DNA from: Atopobium minutum
GTDB lineage: Bacteria > Actinomycetota > Coriobacteriia > Coriobacteriales > Atopobiaceae
Reading direction: 5' to 3'
Length of the DNA stretch: 64,000 bases
Assembly (NCBI GenBank): GCA_900105895.1
Contig: FNSH01000001.1
Location: 1,476,501-1,540,500, forward strand
Shown here: in pieces, positions 45,809-54,291 of the stretch
Position numbering within the stretch: position 1 is the first letter of the stretch
How the letters are laid out: the number at the start of each line of letters is the position of its first letter
The notes under the pieces: generated by a model
The model's database searches: none
What the model was told of the DNA's origin: nothing
The model's input: the letters and a program-made list of their open reading frames with translations, nothing else
Made by a program: the position numbers and the translations under genes

Positions 45809-46606
45809 ATGGAAACGGGACATTTCTATCAAGAACTTACTCGTCTTTTTGGCGAGCCGGGTGCAGATGTGGTTGGGTATTTGCGCAATCACTTGCACCT
45901 GGCTCAGCTTGGGGGCTACACTGCTCTGGAGATAGCCGCGGAAAATGAACTTGGCAGTCTTTTACGTGTTCGAGGAGAATTTGCAGAGGCAGAGCAGCTC
46001 TATAAAAAGGCCTTGTTGCTTCTTGATGCAAAAGATGCAGATGATCTTTCCTATGCTCGTGTGCTCATAAATTTGGGAGATGTTTACGTCGCATGGGGAA
46101 AGTATAGCCAGGCACTTCAGGTTTTTGATAAGGCAGAACAGCACCTTGTTCATGGACCAGATGCGGCATATGAGCTGAGTGCTCTTTGTAATAATCGCAG
46201 CGCTGCGTATCGAGGGCTCGGACAGTTGGATCAAGCACGTCAAGAGCTTAAACGCGCTGCCCAACTTTTAGAGTCCGTGCCCAATTCTGAGGGTAAACGT
46301 GCAGTGAATGCTATCAATCTGGCTCAAGCTCTTGTCGATGAGGGGCGTCTTGTTGAAGCAGGCCAAGTGCTTGCACCAGCACTGATTGCGTTTGAAACCT
46401 TACAGCAAGGAAGAGACATTCACCGCCCCTATGCTCTGGCGGTAGCAGGCCAAATTGCTGGTTTGCAAAAACGTTATAAACATGCGTGGGCCTGTTATCA
46501 ATGGGCCGCCCAGCTCTTAAAGGAAAAACTGGGTGATTCACCAGCGGTTGATGCACTTGTGCGTGAAGCACAGCGTATGAAAGAACTTGAATACACGTAT
46601 AGATAG
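45809..46606 (+). CDS. TPR-repeat protein in the microcompartment locus
   Basis: Cytosolic helical repeat protein of 265 residues with about five tetratricopeptide-like motifs (GGYTALEIAAENELGSLLRVRGEFAEAEQLYKKAL, YARVLINLGDVYVAWGKYSQALQVFDKAE, ALCNNRSAAYRGLGQLDQARQELKRA). It probably mediates protein contacts. It is followed by DUF4037 and DUF4125 genes in the same direction with close spacing, so the three likely act as a unit. No enzymatic motif is seen. Confidence 0.85.
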   Translation: METGHFYQELTRLFGEPGADVVGYLRNHLHLAQLGGYTALEIAAENELGSLLRVRGEFAEAEQLYKKALLLLDAKDADDLSYARVLINLGDVYVAWGKYSQALQVFDKAEQHLVHGPDAAYELSALCNNRSAAYRGLGQLDQARQELKRAAQLLESVPNSEGKRAVNAINLAQALVDEGRLVEAGQVLAPALIAFETLQQGRDIHRPYALAVAGQIAGLQKRYKHAWACYQWAAQLLKEKLGDSPAVDALVREAQRMKELEYTYR

Positions 46607-46656
46607 CGAGAAATACCGCAAGAACGGCATGGTGTTGATAGTGAGAGGAGTGTGAT

Positions 46657-47592
46657 ATGAAAGGACTTGATCTTTCAAGGCAGTATTTTTCTGCGTATAA
46701 ATCCACTCTTTTCAACGGGCTTCCTCATGAGATTACTAATCGTGTTGCTGTCGGTCTTGTGGGCGCTGGTTCTGAATGTTTAGGTTTTGATGACGAGATT
46801 TCTCACGATCATGATTTTGGTCCAGGGTTTTGCATATGGCTTCCTCACAGCATGTATGCTGCTTGGAAAGATGAATTTATGCGTCGCTATGTGGCCCTTC
46901 CGTCTACGTTTATGGGTATGCAGCGCAAGGAAAGCCCGTATGCAGAGCAGCGTGTAGGCGTCTTTGAGATACAGGCTTTTTATCGCTCATATACCGGTCT
47001 TGACCGAGCTCCTCAAACCGAGCTTGAATGGTTAGCAATTCCTGAACAGCTCTTGGCTATGGCGGTTAATGGGGAAGTATTTTTTGACCCCTCAGAAGAA
47101 TTTAGCTCCATTCGTCAGGGACTCTTATGCTTTTATCCAGAGATGGTGCTTCGTAAAAAGGTTGCTGCCAATATGGCTTTGATGGCTCAGACAGGCCAAT
47201 ACAATCTTTCACGTTGTCTTAAGCGATCTGATTTTGTTGCGGCAAATGCGGCGCGTACAGAATTTATCTGGTCTACTATGGCGGTGCTACATCTTTTATA
47301 TCGTTGTTATATGCCTTATTATAAGTGGGCTTTCCGTTCATTGGTGGAGCGTGCACAGGTTCCAAACTCACTGTGTATGTCATTGCAACGCATGGCACAG
47401 CTTCCCATAGATAGCCTTAACACACAGGAGATTTCTTCTGTGTGTGCTGTTGTACTTGGTTCGGTACAAAAATTAGGCTGGACTTCCATACCAGGAGATT
47501 TTTTGCTCGATGCGGCATATGACATATGGCAAACGCTTGATACTGAGGACTTGCGTTTACGCCCACTTGGTGAGGGGGCGTATCGACTATGA
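46657..47592 (+). CDS. DUF4037 protein with nucleotidyltransferase-like N-terminus
   Basis: Protein of 311 residues. The N-terminal segment GLVGAGSECLGFDDEISHDHDFGPGFCIWLP has the Gly-Ser plus spaced Asp pattern (GS...DHDF) of the polymerase-beta nucleotidyltransferase fold, which fits DUF4037. The remaining part is helical. A possible enzyme transferring nucleotides to a small molecule or protein; the substrate is unknown. AGAGGAG precedes the ATG and the stop overlaps the DUF4125 gene (ATGA). Confidence 0.8.
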   Translation: MKGLDLSRQYFSAYKSTLFNGLPHEITNRVAVGLVGAGSECLGFDDEISHDHDFGPGFCIWLPHSMYAAWKDEFMRRYVALPSTFMGMQRKESPYAEQRVGVFEIQAFYRSYTGLDRAPQTELEWLAIPEQLLAMAVNGEVFFDPSEEFSSIRQGLLCFYPEMVLRKKVAANMALMAQTGQYNLSRCLKRSDFVAANAARTEFIWSTMAVLHLLYRCYMPYYKWAFRSLVERAQVPNSLCMSLQRMAQLPIDSLNTQEISSVCAVVLGSVQKLGWTSIPGDFLLDAAYDIWQTLDTEDLRLRPLGEGAYRL

Positions 47593-48308
47593 CAGCAGCT
47601 GTTATGCAAAACAGCGATAAGCACAACGAGGCTTGTTCTGTGTGCCGCTGTGGCATGCATGATTATTTCGCATTACCAGAAGTTATTGCTTTATTGGATG
47701 AACTTGGTAAGAGTGGGTCATTTTATGTACTGCTCAAAAAAGCCGTTTTGCTGGAATGGGAACAGTTTGATCTGGTAAAGCATATTGATGGCAGAGCTGC
47801 ATGCCAGGATGATGCTCGCTCATTTTTTGTACACAGGACAGCACAGTATTTAGCATTTCCAGAAGCCTTACTTAACGGTGCTGTTTATGCGCTTGAGCAT
47901 GCGCAGCAAGAGGGTAAAAATCTGATTGCAGAAAAATATGCACGTATGATGCGTCTGAGCAATCCAGAAGAATATAGGCATCTTGTAAAAAACAATCTCG
48001 AGCAGCCCTCACCAGTAAAACAACAAGTTTTAGATGAGATATATCAGATTTTGGCTGACCAGCTGATTCTTGCGGGACAAGTCCTTCCCGTCACACATCA
48101 GCATGCCCGCCCTGATACCACCCTTACCGATCACATTTCTTCTTTAGATTATTTTGTCGCCGAGCTTGTTCCATTTCGTCTAGCTGCGTTATTTGATTTG
48201 GTAGCAGCGCTTACTGACATGACTAAGCAAGGTCACAACCCCATTGTTAGAACCTATGTTTTTACGTTGCGTGTAATGCAGGCAGTGAAGGGGGAGGTTG
48301 AGCAATGA
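47589..48308 (+). CDS. DUF4125 protein
   Basis: Helical protein of 239 residues recognisable by LLKKAVLLEWEQFDLVKHIDGRAACQDDARSFFVHR and AEKYARMMRLSNPEEY, the DUF4125 landmarks. An N-terminal Cys cluster (ACSVCRCGMHD) is notable. DUF4125 and DUF4037 sometimes occur as one fused protein, so a stable complex is likely. It overlaps both neighbours by four bases. Function unknown. Confidence 0.8.
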   Translation: MTAAVMQNSDKHNEACSVCRCGMHDYFALPEVIALLDELGKSGSFYVLLKKAVLLEWEQFDLVKHIDGRAACQDDARSFFVHRTAQYLAFPEALLNGAVYALEHAQQEGKNLIAEKYARMMRLSNPEEYRHLVKNNLEQPSPVKQQVLDEIYQILADQLILAGQVLPVTHQHARPDTTLTDHISSLDYFVAELVPFRLAALFDLVAALTDMTKQGHNPIVRTYVFTLRVMQAVKGEVEQ

Positions 48309-49165
48309 GTCGTGATACTACAAAGAAAGAAAAGCTATATCAAATTGGTGAGGTTAGTCGGATGGGAGGTATTTCTCAGCGGACCCTACGTCACTATAAT
48401 AAGCTAAAGTTATTAGAGCCAGACCTTGTGGACGATAATAACTATCGGTATTATTCGCTGCAAACCATGCTCAAACTGCCGGTTATTCGTTATCTGAGGA
48501 TGCTGGGCTTTTCTCTTAAGGAGATCGCTCCCATGCTCAGAAGCAAAAATCTCAATCAAGTTATGCGCAGCTTTGAAAAGCGTCTTGACACCTATGATCA
48601 AGAGGCTCGTAGGCTTGCTGAGCAGCGAGAAGTACTGGATGATTGGAATCGCCTGGTAAGTGAGGCAAATTTTGTACTCAGTGTAAGGTCCGTTAGTGTT
48701 GGCGTGAAATATGTAAACTCCGCAGATCTTATCGGCATGCCCTCTCGCTTTAACGGCAATTATGCAGAAGCAATTGTAAGCTTGGACTTTGCAGCGTTTG
48801 TTGAGAAATGCGATAACGTTATCACGGGTCCTGTGATAATTCGCTTTAATTCGTTAAGCCAAGCACGGGACGCGTCATGTAATGCGGTCCCTTGTGATGT
48901 GCAGCTGCTCCAAAAAGCTATGCGTCCCATTGATCCTGAAAATACCTATCACATACATAGTGGTATGTACTTATCCGTCTATCATATCGGTTCATTTAAT
49001 AAGTTTTATGAGTCATACAATCGCATCATTGCTTTTGCCAAACGTGCTGGATATTGCCTGCAAGATGGGTGCTATATGCGCTTTGTAACCGATTATTGGA
49101 CTACCTATGATCCAAACCTATTTGTAGCAGAAATCCTTGTGCCCATTAAGACTGATGAGAACTAA
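48305..49165 (+). CDS. MerR-family transcriptional regulator with effector domain
   Basis: Regulator of 286 residues. The N-terminal MerR winged helix reads YQIGEVSRMGGISQRTLRHYNKLKLLEPDLVDDNNYRYYSLQTMLKLPVIRYLRMLGFSLKEI, followed by a dimerisation coiled coil (YDQEARRLAEQREVLDDW) and a ~150-residue C-terminal domain of the GyrI-like ligand-binding type. It probably senses choline or a product and controls this locus; the dyad at 31680 is a candidate site. It overlaps the DUF4125 gene by four bases. Confidence 0.85.
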   Translation: MSRDTTKKEKLYQIGEVSRMGGISQRTLRHYNKLKLLEPDLVDDNNYRYYSLQTMLKLPVIRYLRMLGFSLKEIAPMLRSKNLNQVMRSFEKRLDTYDQEARRLAEQREVLDDWNRLVSEANFVLSVRSVSVGVKYVNSADLIGMPSRFNGNYAEAIVSLDFAAFVEKCDNVITGPVIIRFNSLSQARDASCNAVPCDVQLLQKAMRPIDPENTYHIHSGMYLSVYHIGSFNKFYESYNRIIAFAKRAGYCLQDGCYMRFVTDYWTTYDPNLFVAEILVPIKTDEN

Positions 49166-49209
49166 GCGTCTTGCACATACGGTGATACTCTCTGGAAAGA
49201 AGATACGTG

Positions 49210-50301
49210 ATGAAAGAATTTAAACTTAAAACAGAGCTCTTCTTTGGTATGCAGGCCATACAGCACCTTGGAACCTATGACTGCTCCCAAGTGCTTGTCA
49301 TTACCGATGACTTTTTAGCAAAGTCTGGCATGGTAAATAAGATGATTCAGCACCTACCGCAAAAAGCATCATGCCACATCTATTCAAATGTTAAACCAGA
49401 TCCGAGCCAGGAATTGGTGGATGAAGGCGTAGATATGATTTGCGACATCAAGCCTGATCTGGTTATTTCCTTTGGTGGTGGTTCCTGCATTGATGCCACA
49501 AAAGCCATTTTGTATTTTGCGCATGAGCGTGGACTACAAAAGCCGTACTTCTTGGCCATTCCTACTACTGCAGGCACGGGTTCAGAGGTTACTAATTTTG
49601 CGGTTATTACCCGTGGTCCTAATAAAGTGGCGCTTATCGATGATTTCTTAGCCCCTGACGGAGCTTTGCTCGAAGCAGAGTTTACCCGCTCTGTTCCAGC
49701 GCGCATAACCGTCGATACCGGCCTTGATGCGCTATCTCATGCTCTGGAATCCTATGTGAGCCTTGAGGCAACGACTTTCTCGCAAGCATTTTCGGTAAAG
49801 GTATTGCGTATCATATTTGAGGATTTGCCTGTTGTGTATCGCGATGGTATGGCTATGCGCAGTCGTGAACGCATGATGGAAGCAGCTTGCGCAGCCGGTA
49901 TTGCCTTTACCAATGCGGGCCTGGGCATCAATCATTCCTTAGCACATGCCTTGGGTGGGCGCTTTCATGTAGCACATGGTAGGTTGATTGCTATTCTCAT
50001 GCCCTATGTTATAGCCTTTCATATGAGCGATTCAAAATATGCTGAGCCCTACAATCAGCTTGCTCATGAACTTGGGCTGGTAGATGCGCATGCGCTCTTA
50101 GAAAAAATCATGCTGTTCCTTCGTGAGCTGGATGTTGAAACATCGCTTTCTCAGCTCAGTTGTATTGATGCGACGGCATTTGAGAATGAGCTGGTTGCAA
50201 TGGCCGAAGCTGCTCAGCACGATCGTTGCACGCCCACTAATCTGAGGTATGTATCGCAGCAGGACTTAATCAATATTTATCGCCGTGCATACAGTGGATA
50301 A
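49210..50301 (+). CDS. cutO: Iron-containing alcohol dehydrogenase of the choline locus
   Basis: Group III (Fe-dependent) alcohol dehydrogenase, 363 residues, reducing acetaldehyde to ethanol and regenerating NAD+ (CutO/PduQ/EutG role). VISFGGGSCIDATKAI (nucleotide loop), IPTTAGTGSEVTNFAVI, GLDALSHALESYVS and NHSLAHALGGRFHVAHGRLIAILMPYV (metal His residues) are visible. The ATG at 49210 is preferred over a GTG one codon earlier. It is the last gene of the locus; no obvious terminator separates it from the convergent gene at 50342. Confidence 0.9.
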   Translation: MKEFKLKTELFFGMQAIQHLGTYDCSQVLVITDDFLAKSGMVNKMIQHLPQKASCHIYSNVKPDPSQELVDEGVDMICDIKPDLVISFGGGSCIDATKAILYFAHERGLQKPYFLAIPTTAGTGSEVTNFAVITRGPNKVALIDDFLAPDGALLEAEFTRSVPARITVDTGLDALSHALESYVSLEATTFSQAFSVKVLRIIFEDLPVVYRDGMAMRSRERMMEAACAAGIAFTNAGLGINHSLAHALGGRFHVAHGRLIAILMPYVIAFHMSDSKYAEPYNQLAHELGLVDAHALLEKIMLFLRELDVETSLSQLSCIDATAFENELVAMAEAAQHDRCTPTNLRYVSQQDLINIYRRAYSG

Positions 50302-50341
50302 GTAGTTTGTTGTAATCTGCAGGTATATGGCACGGATGTTG

Positions 50342-52072
50342 TTATCTGACGTGGCTGGCGCCTTCATTAAGCGGCGCTGCTCTCGGTAAGCCATCTTTGT
50401 CCAAAAAGACACGATACATGATATCGTGGTCCTTTGATTGCTGCGGAAAATCTGTTCGATAATGGCTGCCACGACTTTCTGTGCGTATGCGCATGGCAGC
50501 CACGAGCGCTTGAGCTTCCAGCAAAAGATTTTGCTGTAAAGCGCTCAGTGCTCGGCGATCATTCCACTTCTGAGGACTCAGCCGTGCTTGTTCATAGTCG
50601 CTGAGTTCGGCGTAGCTGCAAGATTTACTGTTCGCGGTTTCTTGGAGCCAGGCGAGTTTTTGTGCCGTAGCAGCAAGGGTCTCTTCGCTACGATTAAGCA
50701 CGCATGATTGTTGCATGTGCTCCCGTATACTATCGATAAACTCTTGCGCCCGTGCGCAGGCAGTGCCCTCTGTAAATTGTGTATAGGCGTTTTGACACGC
50801 TCTTATCGCATTTATATATACTGCAGAGGACCTGCCGGTGTGTTTGTTGTTTTGTGCGTATAAGCCTGCATTGCTGCCTGCGATATGACCAAATACCAGT
50901 GCGTTTGCACTCGAGAGGCCTCCTAAGCGATCAGCCCCATGCATCCCACCACAGCTTTCTCCTGCAGCGTATAACCCTGCTGGACCACCAATACAGCTAC
51001 CATTTTCATCTATATAGAGGCCGCCATTAGAAGCATGGGGCCAGAGGGCTATCTCCAACGTATCTTGGGGTGTAACAGCAGCTGCAGCCGCAAGCCAGTC
51101 AAAATAGGTTTTCATAAATTCGGGGATTTGTTCAGGGAGGTCATACTGCACCTTCACAGTTCCTGAGGGCTGGGCTGCAATTTCTAAATCCAATGCGGCA
51201 TCGGCAAGTCTGCTGGAAAAAGGTCCATGTTCGGATCGGGCATCCAGACAGGTAGGGGTTGCGTGTACAAGAGCGCGTCCTTCTTTGCTGTACACCCGTG
51301 CATACTTAAAGCTTTTCTCGTTAAAGATTGCACCGCGGATGGGGGATACGATGGTGGGCATAAGCTGGATAAACTCGGCGTTTACGAGCGAACAACCATG
51401 GTTCAGTGCAATTGCATGAGCAGAAGATAGTACTTCTGGCTGGGTAAGCGTGGGGTTAAACAGTCCGCCAAAGCCGCCTGTTGCAAGCAGGACGGAAGGT
51501 GCATGGATAACCACAGGCTTGTGGGAGGCCTGATCGTAGAGTAGAGCTCCGGTAATGTGGTTTTGGACCTCTATGAGGTCGAGTAAGCTGTGGTAGGGAA
51601 GAGTTGTAATGTGTAGCTGGTCAAACAGCTTGCTAAAGGATTGTATAAGCGCCTCATGTTCAAGACCTTGCCAGTTGCGATGCTTATGGTCAAAGCATGG
51701 CAGGTAATCGCGTTGCTGTGCGGCAGCAGCGCTTGCGCGACGCACAGAGGTGTGACAGTCATGCTCTAACCAGTCAAGAGTGGGGTTAATGGCATGTACA
51801 AAGCGGTGTACCAGTTTGTGGTTGACAACCCCACAGCCAACGGAACGGATGGTGTGCTCTAAGTCTTTCTCGTCAGCCTCATCGGTCGGACCAATTAAGC
51901 CTAGGCCCCAGGTGCCCCGGTAAAAGCTGGAGCCAGAAAAAAGGGGTCCGCAGCAGGCAAGTGCTACCTGCGCACCTGTTTGGGCGGCACGTACAGCAGC
52001 GGTACAGCCGGCAATGCCTGACCCAATAACTACAACATCATAATAAACAACAGGGGCTATATCTGTGGGCAT
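50342..52072 (-). CDS. FAD-dependent oxidoreductase, fumarate-reductase/L-aspartate-oxidase superfamily
   Basis: Flavoprotein of 576 residues from the ATG at 52072, which has AAAGGAT upstream; the in-frame opening to 52168 adds non-family residues. FAD fold VVVIGSGIAGCTAAVRAAQTGAQVALACCG, the GGFGGLF segment, a MHGADRLGGLSSANALVFGHIAG motif and a helical C-terminal domain (HMQQSCVLNRSEETL) give the superfamily. No signal peptide, covalent-flavin site or iron-sulfur/membrane partner gene is near. It may be a soluble fumarate reductase, an aspartate oxidase or an AprA-like protein; not resolved. Confidence 0.78.
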   Translation of the reverse strand: MPTDIAPVVYYDVVVIGSGIAGCTAAVRAAQTGAQVALACCGPLFSGSSFYRGTWGLGLIGPTDEADEKDLEHTIRSVGCGVVNHKLVHRFVHAINPTLDWLEHDCHTSVRRASAAAAQQRDYLPCFDHKHRNWQGLEHEALIQSFSKLFDQLHITTLPYHSLLDLIEVQNHITGALLYDQASHKPVVIHAPSVLLATGGFGGLFNPTLTQPEVLSSAHAIALNHGCSLVNAEFIQLMPTIVSPIRGAIFNEKSFKYARVYSKEGRALVHATPTCLDARSEHGPFSSRLADAALDLEIAAQPSGTVKVQYDLPEQIPEFMKTYFDWLAAAAAVTPQDTLEIALWPHASNGGLYIDENGSCIGGPAGLYAAGESCGGMHGADRLGGLSSANALVFGHIAGSNAGLYAQNNKHTGRSSAVYINAIRACQNAYTQFTEGTACARAQEFIDSIREHMQQSCVLNRSEETLAATAQKLAWLQETANSKSCSYAELSDYEQARLSPQKWNDRRALSALQQNLLLEAQALVAAMRIRTESRGSHYRTDFPQQSKDHDIMYRVFLDKDGLPRAAPLNEGASHVR

Positions 52073-52591
52073 AAAGTATCCTTTATCTATTTGGTAACCA
52101 AGGTATAGTGTAATGCAGTATTGAAACACCGCTTTGTTGTAGTAGTGACAAGAGCAGTGATATGCCACTATAACAATGTGCTATTGTGCTAGCGATATAC
52201 CAGTTATCGTTTGTTTTGAGCAAACTCAGGAGATATGTGCAAAAAAATTATCTATTTGTAAGAATTATTGCAAACAATGAGCACTAGTTTGTAGACAACT
52301 TTTTTATAAGCAATAAATTTGAGATAAAGTGATATGCCAGTTTGACCGGAAAAAAGAACGATATTTTCGCCGTTTAGTCAAGAATTTTTATTTTTTATGC
52401 CATGTATCGAATGATTTAGCCCGTTCAGCGATTATTCATCTAACAGTTGGTGTATCAGTTGGCATTTCTCAATACTATTAACGCAAGTACTAGTAAAGAT
52501 GCTAGTAAGAAAGTGTATGGCACGTTGCAAGGTTTACCTATGCGCGTGGCACAACGCCTCGCGCGTCGTACTCGAGATTGGAGATCGAGAG
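52073..52591. promoter_or_regulatory. Divergent regulatory region with repeated GATATRCCA motifs
   Basis: No gene is credible in this AT-rich 519-base region between the FAD protein (minus) and the sialic-acid operon (plus). A 13-base motif AGYGATATRCCAS occurs in the same orientation at 52156, 52191 and 52328; a fourth, inverted and with one mismatch, is in TTGGTGTATCA at 52447. The TATACCA core resembles operators of GntR-type sugar regulators such as NanR. No regulator gene is nearby. Confidence 0.55.
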
Positions 52592-54163
52592 ATGCTTCAC
52601 AACGCTGGTATGACTCGTCGTTCGTTTATTGGCGCAACTTCTACGGCTGCTGCCTTCTTGGGCTTGGGCTTGGTAGGTTGCGGTGGCGAGAAGAAGTCCT
52701 CGGAAGAGGTCAAGGCAAATACCGATGCCACTATTGCTATTGCTAACGCTTACAAGACCAAGAACTTCCATCCATCCAATACCTCTTCTGCATTGGCCTG
52801 TGGTACTAACTGGCATGTTGTAGAGGGCCTGTATGGCTTTGATTACAGTGATTACTCTGTTCATAAGGAGCTTGCTGCCGAGGATGAGCCTACCAAGGTA
52901 GACGATACCACCTTTGAGATTTCTCTTCGTAAGGATGCTAAATTCTCCGATGGCACCGCTGTAACCGCAGATGATGTTGTGAAGTCCTTTGAGCGTTGCA
53001 CTGCTGAGGGCAACATCTATATCCCCATGCTGTCTCCCATTGCTTCTATTGAGAAAAAGGATGATACGACCGTAACCGTAAAGACGGCCTATCCCTTCTC
53101 TTTGCTTAAGCAGCGCCTGACCATTATTCGTATCGTTCCTGCTTCTATGGATGATGACACCCTTACCAACAAGCCCATTGGTTCTGGTCCTTGGGCATAC
53201 GATAAGGTCGACGGTGAGGTACAGGTTACCGCTAAGCCCAATGAGTATTACAACGGTGACCTCAAGGCTGGCGCTGGTATGATGCAGTGGGATGTCCAGG
53301 TAGACGCTACTGCTCGTAAGACCGCCTTTAATGAGGGTACCGACATGATCATGGAGTCCGTACCTGCAGAGGACGTAGACAGCCTTAAATCCGCTGGCGC
53401 TAAGATTGATACCGTACAGGGCTTCGGTCTGGTATTTATGATGCTTAATGCAACCAAGGCTCCCTTTGACAACGTAAAGGTACGTCAGGCTTGCCGCTAT
53501 GCTCTTGACGTAGACAAGATGATTGCCAATACCTTCTCTGGTCAAGCAGCAGCAGTAACCAGCTATTTGCCCGAGAATCACGCTAACTATCACAAGTCAG
53601 CTACGGTCTATACGCATGATGTGGACAAGGCAAAGGCATTGCTTTCCGAGGCTGGTTATACTCCTGGCAAGATTACCCTTTCCACCACGGATGCAGACTT
53701 CGTAGTTTCCATGTCTGCACAGGTACAGCAGGATCTTGAGGCCATTGGCTTTACCGTAGAGATCCAGAAGAACCAGTCTGCTGCTATGTACTCTGCAATC
53801 GACCAGGATCCTAAGAGCTACGACGTTGTTCTTGCCCCTGGCGATCCTTCCTGCTTCGGTAATGACCCAGACCTGCTTATGAACTGGTTCTATGGCGACA
53901 ACACCTGGACCCAGAAGCGCACCGAGTGGGCTGGCGATCCTAAGTGCAAGGAGCTTCAGGAGCTTATGGCTCAGGCTGTTACCAAGGAAGGCTCTGAGCA
54001 GCAAGATATTTGGAACCAGTGCTTTGACCTTATCGCTGAGTACGCTCCTTTGTATCCTGTGGTACACAAGCAGGTTAATACTGCATACTACGAGGATAAG
54101 ATCGCGGACTTCAAGGGTATTGGTACCACGGGTGTCTATGCAGTTGGTGCCAAGGCTAAATAG
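52592..54163 (+). CDS. Family-5 solute-binding lipoprotein of ABC transporter (sialic-acid type operon)
   Basis: Extracytoplasmic binding protein of the peptide/nickel/opine family 5, 523 residues. The signal has a Tat-like Arg-Arg (MTRRSFIGATSTAAAFLGLGLVGC) ending in a lipobox Cys. KDAKFSDGTAVTADDVVKSFERC is the family's conserved segment. The ATG at 52592 has GGAGATCGAGAG upstream; the longer in-frame opening from 52499 has no site. Sialic-acid importers of this family (SatA in Haemophilus ducreyi) are known, and the operon contains NanA/NanE-type genes, so sialic acid is the likely ligand (inference). Confidence 0.85.
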   Translation: MLHNAGMTRRSFIGATSTAAAFLGLGLVGCGGEKKSSEEVKANTDATIAIANAYKTKNFHPSNTSSALACGTNWHVVEGLYGFDYSDYSVHKELAAEDEPTKVDDTTFEISLRKDAKFSDGTAVTADDVVKSFERCTAEGNIYIPMLSPIASIEKKDDTTVTVKTAYPFSLLKQRLTIIRIVPASMDDDTLTNKPIGSGPWAYDKVDGEVQVTAKPNEYYNGDLKAGAGMMQWDVQVDATARKTAFNEGTDMIMESVPAEDVDSLKSAGAKIDTVQGFGLVFMMLNATKAPFDNVKVRQACRYALDVDKMIANTFSGQAAAVTSYLPENHANYHKSATVYTHDVDKAKALLSEAGYTPGKITLSTTDADFVVSMSAQVQQDLEAIGFTVEIQKNQSAAMYSAIDQDPKSYDVVLAPGDPSCFGNDPDLLMNWFYGDNTWTQKRTEWAGDPKCKELQELMAQAVTKEGSEQQDIWNQCFDLIAEYAPLYPVVHKQVNTAYYEDKIADFKGIGTTGVYAVGAKAK

Positions 54164-54222
54164 TCAACCAAAGGTATATGGTTACAGGCGCCTAGCTTGT
54201 CGTAAAGTTTTTTGATAAAAGG

Positions 54223-54258
54223 AGGTCTCGAGAACCACGAGGTACTCGAGACCTTTTT
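54223..54258 (+). terminator. Intra-operon terminator-like hairpin after the binding protein
   Basis: AGGTCTCGAG pairs perfectly with CTCGAGACCT around a 12-base loop and is followed by TTTTT: a classical intrinsic terminator placed between the binding-protein gene and its permease. Partial readthrough would give excess binding protein. Confidence 0.85.
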
Positions 54259-54291
54259 ATGAAAGGCACGAAAAGAGAGAGGAGCAGCACA

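Noticed and set aside
48305..49165. Phage or mobile-element origin of the choline locus
   Set aside because: No integrase, transposase, tRNA junction or flanking repeats were seen at either end; composition looks like the neighbours by eye, so transfer is not supported from this window alone.
52447..52746. 99-residue plus-strand frame overlapping the binding-protein start
   Set aside because: Its composition is Arg/Trp/Cys-rich, it overlaps the lipoprotein signal region in another frame and has no ribosome-binding site.
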